A DNA stretch of 64,000 nucleotides, from NCBI GenBank assembly GCA_030761205.1, contig JAULJL010000025.1, forward strand, positions 9,677,501-9,741,500. Direction: 5' to 3'. Both the position numbers and the translations under genes were made by a program. Positions within the stretch are counted from its first letter, which is position 1, and each line of letters starts with the position of its first letter. Below the pieces are notes generated by a model that did no database searches, was not told the origin of the DNA, and saw nothing but the letters and a program-made list of their open reading frames with translations. Origin of the DNA: Fremontodendron californicum. Lineage: Eukaryota; Streptophyta; Magnoliopsida; Malvales; Malvaceae. Shown here piece by piece: positions 1 to 12,300 of the stretch.

Positions 1-1660
1 CAAAGGTTTTAAAATGTTTTTTGGCTAAACAATTTTTCACCGAGTGTTCTAACTTTCGTCATTTTTCTGGTAGGTTATCCTTAGTCTAAAAATTATGCCA
101 ATTTTTTCCCTTAGAGGTCAACATGTTCTAAGTCTCCCATAATGTTTTTAGATTTTTTTGAATTTTTAAAAATAGGTAAACAAATCACTTTTTAAAACTA
201 GTCAGTAAAGTCAGATTTGATTTCAAAGGAAAAATAGTTTTCTGTTTTGGCTAAAGCATTAAGGGAGGGATGATTTAGAACCTTAGCTACTGTCCTAGGT
301 TGATTTCTAAGCCATTTTAATTCTAAAAAATGATTTTATAAAGCTCAGGTCAAGGGTGGTCAAGTCCGGGTTTTCAAAGTTAGGAAAATAGAGCCTTTTT
401 AAAAGGGAATTTCAGCCTAATGCTATTTTTATCCAAGAATTTTTAAAATTGTTTTCCAACCAATCACAAAGTATTTTTGATTTTAGAAAATTTAATTTGA
501 TGTCTTTTCCTAAGGTAGTCGAATATCTTTTTAGGTATACGGATTTCCTTATTTAAAGGAAAAAAATAACACTTTCATGCTTTGCATTTTCCATGTTCAT
601 GCATATTATATAATATATGATTTTTGCTATTGAATATTTATATGGTAATGTAATTATTTTGATTTATGTTTTATGGTGTTATAGTGTTTTTTATATGGTT
701 GTGAATATTCTATGTTATCCTATGCTTTTTGCTTAGTCATTTATTTTTGTCACATCATTTAGGATTTACTGTGTTCATGCATTGTTATTTTTATTTTCAT
801 GCATATTTTATGATAATATAATTTTATGTTTCATATTATTTCATGTCACTTGTATTATATTGTCTTGTCATTTAGATTATATTATGTCATTTAGAATATG
901 CCATGTCATTTAGATTTTGCTATGTCATCTTTATTATGTCACATATGTTCATATTCATCTTTTTTAAAATGTTTTAAAAAAGATAATGATTTTCAATAAA
1001 AATAAATATTTTCCCAAGTTAAAATAATTCATGAGTTCTGTGCGGGTTTGCTGGAGAGGATATTATCAATTATCATTAATAAAGGAATATCTTTCTTTCA
1101 AAAAAACAAGAATGATTCAAAAAATTTTTAAATAAATAAAATTGTCTATATTCTGCCACGTTTGTCGGGGAATATAGGAAAAATTTTGAATTAATAAATT
1201 TCGGATCATTTTCAATTAAAAATGGAATTATTTTTTTTAAATCTGGAATTATTTTAAAATGCCAAATTTAAAACCGACTTTTTACCGAGACTTGAGATAA
1301 CACATGATTAATAAGGTACCGTTTTATGCGGGCGTTGTGGGGCTGCTAGTCCTTCCCTGCACGTAACCGCTCCCGAACCTGCTTCTTTGATTTCTCTGGT
1401 TTAGAAATGCAGACTTTGAAATTGGGTTTAAAAAAATGTTTTAATTAATTTTAAAATATTTTGTAAAACTGATTTTAATAGGTGGCCGATCACACCTAGA
1501 CAAAAAAGATTGGTGGCGACTCCATGTCTTTTTCGAGGCTGTTTTTCAAACCCTCATTTTATTTCAAGAGGAATTAAGTCATCTTTTTCGTTGTTTTTCC
1601 AATGTCACACTTAACGAATAAAATCTCGCGATGAGACTTGTTATTTTTTAGGTTGCGACA
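1..1660 (+). mobile_element. LTR-A: 3' part of a long Ty3/gypsy LTR, cut by window start
   Basis: The first 900 bases align by eye, in the same orientation, with 33420-34395 of LTR-F, including the ATGTCATTTAG-rich stretch. The segment then runs through GGTGGCGACTCC (near 1513) and ends GGTTGCGACA at 1660, an end I know from plant Tat-type gypsy LTRs. No primer-binding site follows 1660, so this is a 3' LTR or a solo LTR rather than a 5' LTR. It is clearly more diverged from LTR-F than LTR-B is. No coding capacity is seen. Confidence 0.7.
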
Positions 1661-1905
1661 GTTAATATCTTATTAAAAAACCAAGGAATTTCACAAATTT
1701 TACCTCTAAAGGTGGAATTTGAGCCCTCTAAAATTCCTTTTTCAAATTTTAAGAATTTTGATAATTTTTATTTTTATTCTACCAAATAAGATAATTTTAT
1801 TTTAGAATTTTAAAAGTCTCTCTACAAATGAATTCCATCCTTGAAATTCTCATCCAAACGCACCTTCAAAGTTTTAGGGAGTTTTTCATCAAAAAATTTT
1901 ATCTT
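1661..1905. other. Spacer between LTR-A and LTR-B
   Basis: AT-rich sequence with repeated AAATTCC/GAATTT words and the phrase ATCCAAACGCACC near 1852, typical of the outer end of small plant DNA transposons. It could be a degraded MITE, but I could not fix two matching termini. No gene is seen. The right edge is where similarity to LTR-F begins in reverse orientation. Confidence 0.4.
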
Positions 1906-4900
1906 CAACTTAAAAACTATCCTAAGTCAGTAGCTAACCTTCCTAATTAGCCCCCTCTAAGTAACTTAACCAAAACAGAAAAATGATTTTCCTTCAAATT
2001 CAATTCTGACTCCACTGTCCAGTTTTAATCCACGATTTTTTATCCTATTCTTAAAAATTCAAAAAAATATAAAAAAAATACTGTAGACTCAGCACATGTA
2101 ATACTACACGGAAAAAAAATCAGCTTAATTTTCTGATTAAAGATGAATGCCCAGAAAAATCGAGAAAGTACGAGTACTGGGTGAAAAAACGGTTTTGCCA
2201 AAATACATTTTTGCCTTTGATAAAATCATTTAAAAATCAAAGTAAAAATATTTAAGACTCAAAAAAATGACTCACAAACAGTAGCTAGGACTTTTTAAAA
2301 GTTAGACAAAAATTGGCTATGTAAAAAAAATCACAAAGGTAGAATAATCAATTTGACAAACCTTAATTTTCCATAAGTGTGCTCAAAAGAGCATGACTTG
2401 ATCCATTAATTGGCTTAAGTCATTAGTCAAGTGGTATGGACATGAAATGCATGAAAAATACAGAAAATATGATGCATGAAATGCATGATTTTAAACCTAA
2501 ATGTCATAAAAAAAATGCATGGCATCAATATAGTGACCTAGACCTAAATGAACTTGCATGGCATTTAATGCAACCTAGGTCTAAAATGCATGGACATGCA
2601 TGGCAAAATAAACCAAACCTAATAACTAAAACATGCATGGAAATAACACAAACACAAGGCATGCTTAAGCCAAAAACTCAACCAAATATCATGCAAATGC
2701 CAACCTATCAACTAACGTAGCAAAAATGCACACATAATGCTAGAATACAAGGAGTGGCCGAATGGCTTATGGTTTCTAACAAGTATGGAATTTTCACAAA
2801 CACTTGGTATACTTAAACTAAATACTCAATCAAATGTCATGCAAATGCAAAACCTACCAACTAATATGGCAAAAATGCACATACAATGTAAAACACATGG
2901 AGTAGCCAAATGGCCTCAAGCTCCAACAAGCATGGCATTTTCACAAACACTTGATATGCTAACATGCTCAACTAAAATATAAAACTCAAATCATGCAAAC
3001 ACAAAGTAGAGATACTAAAAATAACAAGCATTTTCACAAACACTTGATATACTAACATGCTCAACTAAAATATAACACTCAAATCATGTAAACACAAGGT
3101 AGGGATACCCACAAGCATTTTCACAAACACTTGATATACTAAATATAAAACATCAACAAATTTAAACATTATGAAAACAGAAAATTGAAAATGCAAGAAT
3201 ATGATAATAAACTCATAAATGACAACAAACAAGCAACCAAATTAAACATGCTTCAAGTATATGAAGTAGAAGAACACTTAAAGCATCAAGACTAAAAAGA
3301 ATAACATAAATAACATGAGAAATCAAACAAAAACAGCAACAATAATAAAAAATATAGGCCATTCGGCCATTAAAGAAAAAATAAGAAAAAATTTTGTAAA
3401 AATTATTTAAGAAAGAGATGAAGAAACAACTTAAGAAGAACAAAAAAAAACCTATATTTAAAAAGAAAACTCACCAAATAATAATCAAAATAGCAAAAAC
3501 AAGAATGGAAAATCAAGAAAGTGCAAGAGTTGGTGCTAAAAGCAGCCTCAAGAAGCTATATTTCAAGCTTTATCTCTTCAAACTTTCCTTTCTTTTCTAA
3601 TCTTTTTCTTTTTGCTTTCAACCAAGGAAAGAAAAACTAAGCAAAACAAGAAGAAATCTCAGAAAATTAAGTCTCAAAATGAAAATTCTGGATCCCCCCT
3701 TAGTGCTGGCCGACCCCCCCTAAAATGAGCTAGGATGTTGTCATTTTGGTTCCCACCAATTTCCATCCAAGGGCTAGTGATTCAAGGTGAAAAATCATGA
3801 AATTATAACCCTTAGATTAGCATATCAGCTGTCCATAATTACAGCTGTTCAAGAATAATGTTGACACTCTCCCTTGGCCTATGTGGCTTAATCATAATGG
3901 CTTGATAAAAAAAAATCTCTAACTAACTTTTAATTCTTAGCCATTTGATTGAAAAATTAGAAGCTTCCTCCTTCCTTTGGGCCTTGGCAGGCTAGCATTC
4001 TCTTTTCCAGCCCAAGTCTAATTTTTTGAAAGGCCAAAAGAAGCCCTTTTCGGTTGCTTGGGTGAAATGACTGTTTTGCCACCTCGGATGCAAATAAATG
4101 GAAAACGGACTCCAAATTCAAATTTTATTTTTTTAATACTTTCAAAATAATAAAATATTGAATTATGGAAGTTTTCAAAAATTTTTGAGTCCGTTTGCTA
4201 TTGATTTGGATTTTTTCTTCCAAAAATACCCTTTTATGCCCCCACACTTTACCATTTTTTAAACGAGCTCCAAATCAAGATTTTTCTTAACCAATCTCTT
4301 CCAAATAATTTAAAAGTGTGATCTGGAAGTTTTCATAATTTTTGGAAATCAATTGGTATTTTTTCGGGATTTATCTGCTTGAATTACTGCATAGGAGGTC
4401 CGGGATTTAGCCATTTTGCAAACGAACTCTGAATCAAGATTTTATTTTTCCAATCTCTTCCAAATAATTTAAAAATGAGATTTGAAAAATTTCAGAATTT
4501 TTGGAGTCCATTTGCTATTTTTTCAGGATTTTTCTTCTTGAATTTCTACATTAGAGACCCGGGATTTGGCCATTTTGCAAACGAACTCCGAATCAAGATT
4601 TTATTCGCCAATCTCTTCCAAATAATTTAAAATGAGATTTTCAAAATTTCATAATTTTCGGAGTCCATTTGCTATTTTTTCCCAAATTTTCCAATTTTGC
4701 CCTTTTGCCTCCGAAACCCGATTTTGCTCAAAACAAGTCCGATTTTCAGATTTTCTTCAAGCTGAGCCTTGGCTATCCCTTTTAAATAATTCCTCACCCA
4801 TTGGCGCTTTGGTCTTACCAAGTCGGACCATTTCGGTAATTCTTCTCGATTTCACCGAAATCCACAAAAAAACCCTAATTCTCAGTTTTCTCCCGGATTG

Positions 4901-5376
4901 ACTTTTCTTTCAATTTTTCTTTCAAGTGGCTTCTCCATCACCCGTAGTCAGTGCTTATCTTTCATTTGAAACCTTCAATTTCGACCAATTCGATCGTTTA
5001 AGCACCTTTCCCCAAATTTCTCGGATTAGGGTTTTCTTTCTGCTAAATCTGCATAATCCAACTTTCGAACTCCATATCTTTCGATGTAGACCTCGGATTA
5101 TCAAAATTCTTTCACCATTTTTCAATTGAACTTCAAATCTTGATTTTGAAAGTGGGTTGACTTTTTTAGTAGTTGACTTTTTTCGAGGTTGACTTTTCGG
5201 GGTTGACTTTTTCAAGTTTGACTTTTTTTTTTGTTTGACTTTTTATGCTCACCATCTTAAACTAAGTCTCGGAGTACCACCTGCAGGATGAAAAAAAGTC
5301 TTTTTACATTTTGAAACATCAATTTAGGAAGAAAACATACCTGTTTTAGTGGTCCGAACAAAATTAGGTATCTACA
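1906..5376 (-). mobile_element. LTR-B: truncated long Ty3/gypsy LTR, inverted copy of LTR-F
   Basis: Read on the minus strand it starts TGTAGATACC at 5376 and follows LTR-F (30253 onward) for about 3.5 kb, losing similarity near 1905, before the R/U5 part. Conceptual translations of matching stretches (2436-2720 against 32920-33204) differ at 4 of 94 residues, so the copies are close. No polypurine tract lies outside its start, so it is not a normal 3' LTR. It contains several copies of a repeat of about 145 bp (4200-4680) and was inserted beside the LINE relic. Confidence 0.75.
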
Positions 5377-6969
5377 ACCATAATCGAGCTGTGATTGTTG
5401 AATCAATACAGTGTGATTCAGCTCATGTGATTGCAGCAGATAATATAGTAATGAAGGCGGATGATGTGATGACTCCTACGATGAATAGGCCACTTCATGA
5501 AATCGTTTTTAACAAATCTGCACTGGATCAGGCAGAAACAATGAAGTCACGGTCAGCTGGTAAAAAGACTTCAGTGAGGCAATAATTGGAGATGGAGATG
5601 GAGCAAGTCCAAGTTGAGGGAAGAACAGCCTACGAAACATTGAAGTCACGGTCAGTAGGTAAGGAGTCTTCGGCGAGGCAGAAATCGGTAATGGAGATGG
5701 AGCAGATTCGAGTTGAGGGGACAACAACATACGACCCAATATCGGTGACAATGGTAAGTTCTTCCAATTCAGCGTCTATTGAACTAGGAGATATTATAAA
5801 ATCCGACAAATGGTTAAAATTGTCTGTGGTGTGTGTTTTACACGGTTTCACTAATCTGAGATTTTTGGAGGATTTTTTCTGTGGTCAAGGGTTTTTTGGT
5901 TGCAAGGTAGCCATTATCGATCTTAAGCGAGTGCTCATCTCTTTTGAGAATAAGGAGGACCTAGTCAAGTTTCTAGAATTCGAGCATAAATGGAGAAGCG
6001 ACTGGTTTTGAGGAGGTACGTGTTTGGTTAACTCAGGACGCGACTCAAAACTATTTTGTATGGATTCGGGTGGAGAGAATTCCGTTGTTGTATTGGAATA
6101 TGGAATTTTTCAAATCTCTGGCAGAGCATTGGGGAAGTTTCATTACGGTCGATGAAAAAACACTCTATCTCGAGAGATTTAATGTGGCCAAGATATTGAT
6201 TTCATGTTCAAAACCTTTCTCTTTTAATGGTGTGTGCTCTTCTGTTATCAATGGACATGAATATTTATTACAGATATCCAAAGACTTTTCTTCATCGCTA
6301 TAGTATTCGAACCACTTTAAGAAATATTGGGAGGCAAGTGTTAGTGGGGATTCAGAAATGGATGATATGAATTACAAAGCTGAAATTGTGAATTCTGACG
6401 TACCTTTTGCTAACAAGGTTAATAGCCCTGAGTGTGCCGAGGAGATTGAGGAAGAACAAGACAACAATATCGATCAATGGGTCATTGATTCAAATAATCA
6501 ACTAAAGGAGATTGTTGGTCAGGATATTGAGGCCTATATGGATGAGAATAGGGGGGAAGTCGATGTTGGTATCTGTGAGGAGGCGCAGAATGTTGTAATG
6601 GTCACACCAAGGAAACGAGGAAGGCCTAGAAAACCATTGGGTTTATTGACTTTGAACATAGAGAAAAGGAACTATCCGAAAACACGATCTAGGGGCCTTT
6701 TCAACAATGAGGTTAGAGAATCGAGATTTGCAGTAAACACAGGTTTAGGGCTTTTGAATGTCTCAGTGAGCAGGGTATCTCTTAATGAAGGTCAGTTGAT
6801 ATGGTCACAGGGGCAGCAAATGGGGTTACAAAGTAATGGGAATGACAGTGAGATTGTACAAAGAATAACAAAAATGGAAGAGCGAGATGTGAAGATGGTA
6901 CGTGAAAGGAGGACAGACTAAGGTAGGACTTGTACTTGTAAAATGGTGATTCTTTTTTGTTATGAAGAT
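5377..6969 (+). pseudogene. LINE (L1-like) ORF1-type relic, broken
   Basis: Three consecutive open stretches in shifting frames (about 5377-6011, 6011-6303, 6358-6921) read as one decayed protein. The middle, with VWIRVERIPLLYWNMEFFK and a following NVAKILISC segment, resembles the nucleic-acid-binding ORF1/DUF4283-like domain of plant L1 LINEs. The last part is acidic and then carries an AT-hook-like RKRGRPRK (about 6613-6636). The N-terminal part has a duplicated segment of about 110 bp, with SRSAGKK and SRSVGKE in the two copies. An in-frame stop at 5583 and a frameshift near 6011 make it non-functional. No endonuclease or reverse transcriptase follows, since LTR-C begins at 6970. The LINE assignment rests on motif recall, and a domesticated DUF4283 gene fragment is the alternative. 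Confidence 0.5.
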
Positions 6970-9364
6970 TGTAGACACCTAATTTTGTCCGGGCCCCTTA
7001 AACTAAGCAAATTTTCTTTTCAACTTCCAAGGAACGCAGAGAGACTTCCACCATTCCACAGATGGGTCTCCAAGACTTAATTTCGGAGGTCAACACAAAA
7101 AATCAACTCGAAAAAGGTCAACTCCGAAAAAGTTAACCCCAAAAAGTCAACCACTAAAAAAGTCAACCCTTAGTCAAAATAAATATTCGAAGTTGAATTG
7201 AACAATGGTGAAGGAATTTCGATAATCCGAGGTCTACAACGAAAGATATAGAGTTTCAAAGACGGGTTGCAGAAATTTATTGTAGGGAAATACCTAATTC
7301 CTCAAATTTGGGGAAAAGTGCGGAAAATATCAAATTGGACGAAATTGGAGGTCCCAAATGGAATAAAAGCAGTAACTACGAATATTGGAAGGTCCAATTT
7401 TGACGCGAAGTTGAAAGAAGAATTGGTTTGAAAGAGAAAGAGGGAAATAAGGATTTAATCAATAAATAGGAAAATTCACAAATTTGGGAAAAACTACGGA
7501 GATGGCCCGATTTGGTGGAATTGAAGACCCTAGTTGATAAAGGATAAATAAACAAAAATATCCCATGTCCCAGTTTGAAGTGGATCCCAAGAAAGAGCCG
7601 GTTGAAGGAAAAACGGAAAAACGAGAAAATTCCCGATGTTGAAAAGAGGAAAACTAAATCGGAGAGGAATTTGATCGTAAAAATTAGGCGTTTTCGAACC
7701 AACTCCAATTCAATATATAACAAAGGCAGTGAAAAAAAAATCCGAAAATTGGATCCGTTTTGAGTAAAACTGAGGTTTCGAGGGTTAAAGGGCAATCTTG
7801 GAAAATTCGGGAAAAAAATAGAATCTGAGCTTGGAAAATTATGAAAACCTTCACATCTGAATTTTATATCAGATGAAAGGTATTGGAGAAGAAAAATCCG
7901 AAATCGAAGCTCAAATGAAAAAAAGGCAAAGTTTGGGTGCACTAACTCGAAATTCAAAGAGAAAATTTCGAGAAATATAGAATCCGAGCTTAAAAAATTA
8001 TGAAAACTTTCAGACCTGAATTTTATATTTTTTGGAAGGTATTGGAGAAGAACAACCGAAATTGGAGCTCAAATGAAAAAAAGGCAAAGTTCGGGTGCAC
8101 TAACCCGAAATTCAAGAGAAAATTCCGGAAAAAATAGAATCCAAGCTCAAAAAATTATGAAAACTTCCAGACCTGAATTTTATATTTTTTGGAAGGTATC
8201 GGAAAATAAAAATCCGAAATCGAAGCTCAAATGAAAAAAGGCAAAGTTCGGGTGCACTAACCTGAAATTCAAGAGAAAATTTTGGAAAAAATAGGAAACG
8301 AGCTCGGAAAATTATGAAAACTTCCAGATCTTAGTTATATATTTTTGGAAGGCATTGGAGAATAAAAATCCGAAATTGGAGCTCAAATGAAAAAGACGAA
8401 GTTTGGGAGGCACTAAACCGAAACTTTAGAGAAAAATTCGAGAAAAATAGAGAATGAGCTCGGAAAATATGAAAACCTCCAGAACTGAGTTTTATATTAG
8501 ATGGGATGAATTGGAAAAGGAAAATCCGAAATTGGGGTCCATTTGCAATTCAATTAAGTTTGGGGCCAAATGGTAATTTTACCAAAAAAATCGAAAAAGG
8601 GCCATTTTACAAATAAAAAATATGAATGGCCTGGAAATATCCAAGCTATTTTCGACCAGCAGACTATTTAAAGAGGGAGTGTGATCATCATGGATCAAAT
8701 GGCCAAGGTTGAATAGCAAGATGACATTTTCAAAAGGACAAGATTCTCCACTACTTTGCCTATATGGGATTTTAGGCCAATGGGAGATCTCCAAATTGCA
8801 AAGCCATGTAAAGGCCATGTGAAGAGCATGTGAAGGCTATGAGATGGTGCCCAGTAGGATTAAAATACCACCTAGGAAGATTTTTTATTATTAAGCCATG
8901 TGATCTTGACAAGTGGCCTAGATATTTTGTAGAGATAGGAGACAAGAATAATCTAGGTGGCATTGTTGGCCAATGGGAGGCTAGGAAACCCTATTTTTAA
9001 GGAAAGCATCATGCAAATAAGGGACAAGCACCCTATTTTTAAGGAAAACATCATGCAAGGAAGGGACATTTTTAGCTATGTGGCAAAGGATGTTGGAGGA
9101 GCATGGGAAGCATGACAAAGGGCTAAAAAATAAAAGCACACTCTCTCATACAATAAAGGGGGCAACTGGCCACACCAAGAGGGGGATTCAATTTTTTTCT
9201 TAAGGCATTTTCACTTTTGAGAGAAAAGAAAGAAGAAAAAGAAAAGAGAGGAGGAGAGGAGAATTTGGAAATCAATAGGTAGGTAGTTATCACCACCATT
9301 CTTTTTCTTTAATGTTTTTGTTTGATTTTGTGATTATTTTTCTTCTCTTTTTGTTCATGTGATT
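6970..9364 (+). mobile_element. LTR-C: 5' part of a long Ty3/gypsy LTR
   Basis: Starts TGTAGACACC at 6970 and follows the same plan as LTR-D and LTR-E: a run of GTCAACC/AAAAAGTCAA words, a block of about 133-bp tandem repeats, then a purine-rich GAGAGAAAAGAAAG segment near 9220. It stops at TTTGTTCATGTGATT, exactly where the next LTR start follows. The downstream LTR half, as seen in LTR-D after 11240, is missing. No protein-coding content; long open frames here are chance readings of repeats. Confidence 0.7.
7790..8540. repeat. Tandem repeat of about 133 bp inside LTR-C
   Basis: About five to six diverged copies. Each holds GAGCTCAAATGAAAAA, GTTCGGGTGCACTAAC and TTTTATATTTTTTGGAAGG. Fewer copies of the same unit are present in LTR-D (10020-10600) and LTR-E (17880-18300), so copy number differs between LTRs of the family. 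Confidence 0.75.
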
Positions 9365-12300
9365 CGTAGACACCTAATTTTGTCCGGACACCCTAAACCA
9401 GGCAGATTCTCCTTATCAACTTCCCAAAATGCAAAGAGACATTCACCATTCCATAGATGGGTCCCTAAGACATTGTTTCGGAGGTCAGCGCAAAAATTCA
9501 ACTAGAAAAAAGCCAACCTCGAAAAAGTCAACCCCAAAAAGTCAACCACTAAAAAATTCAACTCACTATCAAAATCAAGATTCGAAGTTGAATTGAACAA
9601 TGGCGAAAGAATTTTGATAATTCGAGGTCTACAACGAAAGATATAGAGTTCGAAAGAGGGGTTGCGAAAATATAGTGTAGGGGAAGACCTAATCCGGCAA
9701 ATTTAGGGAAAACTGCAGAGATGGCCCGATTCGGTGAAATTGAAGCCCCTAGTTGATAAAGGATGAATAAAGAAAACCAGCCTAAGGCCCAGTTTGAAGT
9801 GGATCTGAAAGAAGAGCCGATTAGAGCAAAACTGGGGAAATGAGAAAATTCCCGAGTTTGAAAAGGGGAAAACTAAATCGGATGGGAATTAGATCATAAA
9901 AATTGGGTGTTTTCGGACCAACTCAAATTCAATATATGACAAATGAAGTAGAAAAAGAAAATCCAAAAATTTGACCCGTTTTGAGTAAAATCGAGGTTTC
10001 GAAGGTTAAAGGGCAGTATCGAAAAATCCCAAAGAAAATTTCGAAAAAATTAGGAAATGACCTCGAAAAATTATAAAAACTTCCAGATCTGAGTTTTATA
10101 ATTTTTGGAAGGTATTGGTGAAGAAAAATCTGGAATCAGAGTTCATTTGAAAAAAGGGCAAAGTTCGAGTGCAATAACCCGAAATTCCAAGAGAATATTT
10201 TGGCAAAAATAGGAAACGTGCTCGGAAAAATATGAAAATTTCCAGATCTAAGATTTATATTTTATGGAAGGTATTGGAGAAAGAAAATCCAGAACCGGAG
10301 CTCAAATGAAAAATGACAAAGTTCGGGTGCACTAACCCGAAATTCCAAGAGAAAAGTTTGGGAAAAATAGGAAACGAGCTCGAAAAATTGTGAAAACTTA
10401 TAGATCTGAGTTTTATATTTTTTGGAATAGATTGGGGAAGAAAATCCATAATTGGAGCTCAAATGAAAAAGGCTGAATTTGGGAAGCACTAAACCGAAAT
10501 TTTAGAGAAAAATCTGGGAAAAATAGAGAATGAGCTCGGAAAAATGTGAAAACCTCCAGAACCAAGTTTTATATTGGATAGGATGAGTTGAAAAAGACAA
10601 ATTCGAAATTGGGGTCCATTTGCAATTAAATAAAGTTAGGGGTCAAAATATAATTTTACCAAAGAAACCAAAAATGCCCAATTTGCAAATAAAAAAAAGT
10701 TGAATAGCCTGAAAATTTTCAAACCATTTTCTGCCAGCAGCTGATTTGAAGAGGGAGTGTGATCATCATGGATCAAATGGCCAAGGATGGATTGCAAGAC
10801 GTTATTTTTATTGTCATGAAAGTGTCCTTGTCTATCCAATAGCCTAGGTGATTTGTAAAAAGATGAGTACATCCATCAAGGGCCAAGCTCAAATTGCAAG
10901 AAGTCATTTTTATTGTCATGAAAATATCTTTGATCCAATGGCTTAGATTGATGGAGAAAAGATGAGGACATATGATCCAAAGGCTAAAAAAAGAAAACCA
11001 CACACACTTCCAAGGATTAGAGAGGGTCGGCCACTCAAGCATGAGAGGAAGGTTCATTTTGTTTTGAGAAGGCACTTTATTCTTGAGAGAAAAAGAGAGG
11101 GGAAAAAGAAAAGAGAGAAAAAAATTGTAAAACTTTGATTTTGAAAGCTAAAGCTAGGTAGCTACATCTTTCTTTCTTCTTCTTTATTGTTTTTCTTTGA
11201 TGTGTGATTCTTTTTATTCTCTTTTTGTTCATGTGATTTGCAAACTTTTGAGGAATGAAAAGGTTTTCAAAAATAAATTTTAAAGGTTTCTATCCTTTTT
11301 TTTTATTCCTCTTCAAATAATCAAGTTTGTCAAATTTTTTTACATGTTTCATGCTTGACCGAATGGTGTAGGATGGCTTTGTGATTGTTCTTGCTTAATA
11401 TTTTTTGCTTGCTTGGTTGTGTTCATGCTTTTGACTCATGCTTGATCTATTGTCATATGTTTGGATGGATGAAAATCATGCAATTCATGACATTTCAACT
11501 AGGTTTTTGGCCAAGATTAACTAATGATCTCAAGCCAAAATTCCTTGGCCCATGCTAGTTGGAAAAGAAATAGCCTAGATTGGATATTCTGACTTTGGGA
11601 TTTGTTTCACTACTCATCCATGGTCAAAATAATTCGATTTTTTTACCACATCTAGTAGTCATTTATAGTATGCCATAGTATTTTTCTTTTGATTTTTATA
11701 TATTTTTTTTATCATGGTTAAAAAAATAGATTTTGACAAAGCAGTTTTTAACTCACTGTCTTGATTTTGGTAAAATCGGTCATAGTATCCTTGCTCCAAA
11801 AATTAAGCTGACTTTTTACCATGGAGCTCAACATGTTCTAAGTCTCCACTAATTGTTTCAGATTTTTATGAAATTTTTTAGAAGGGCAAAAAAAAATAGG
11901 TTTTCAAAACTGACAGTGAGTCAGATTTTTTATTTGTTGAAGAAATACTAATTTTCTGTTTTGGTTAGGATATTAAGAGGGGGCTGATTTGGGGCATTAG
12001 CTACTGCCTTAGGTTAATTTTCAAGTTTTTTCAATAAAAAAAATTTGATTTTATAAAAGTCGAGTCAAGGGCGGTCAACCCGAATTTCAAAACTTGGAAA
12101 ATAGGGCATTTTCAAATGGGGGGTTCGGCCAAGAAGCCATTTTCATCCAAAAATTCCACCTTTTTTAAATTCGAGCCTAAAGTCTTTTGATTTTGAAAAT
12201 CCGATTTAAGTATCTTCCTAAGGTAGTCGGATACCTTTTTAGGTATACGGATGTCCTTATTCTAAGGAAGAAATACATCTCCATGCATTGCAACTTTAAA

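Noticed and set aside
2436..2982. Methionine-rich open frames, with counterparts at 32658-33204
   Set aside because: They match between LTR-B and LTR-F because the LTRs are copies. Composition comes from ATGCATG and CATGCAT words; no sign of a protein.
3213..3443. Phe-rich small frame with a counterpart at 32203-32427
   Set aside because: Part of the LTR copies, low complexity, one of many frames open by composition.
7376..7957. 193-codon open frame on the minus strand
   Set aside because: It lies wholly in LTR-C and recurs in broken form in LTR-D and LTR-E. Phe/Ser-rich, with no domain.
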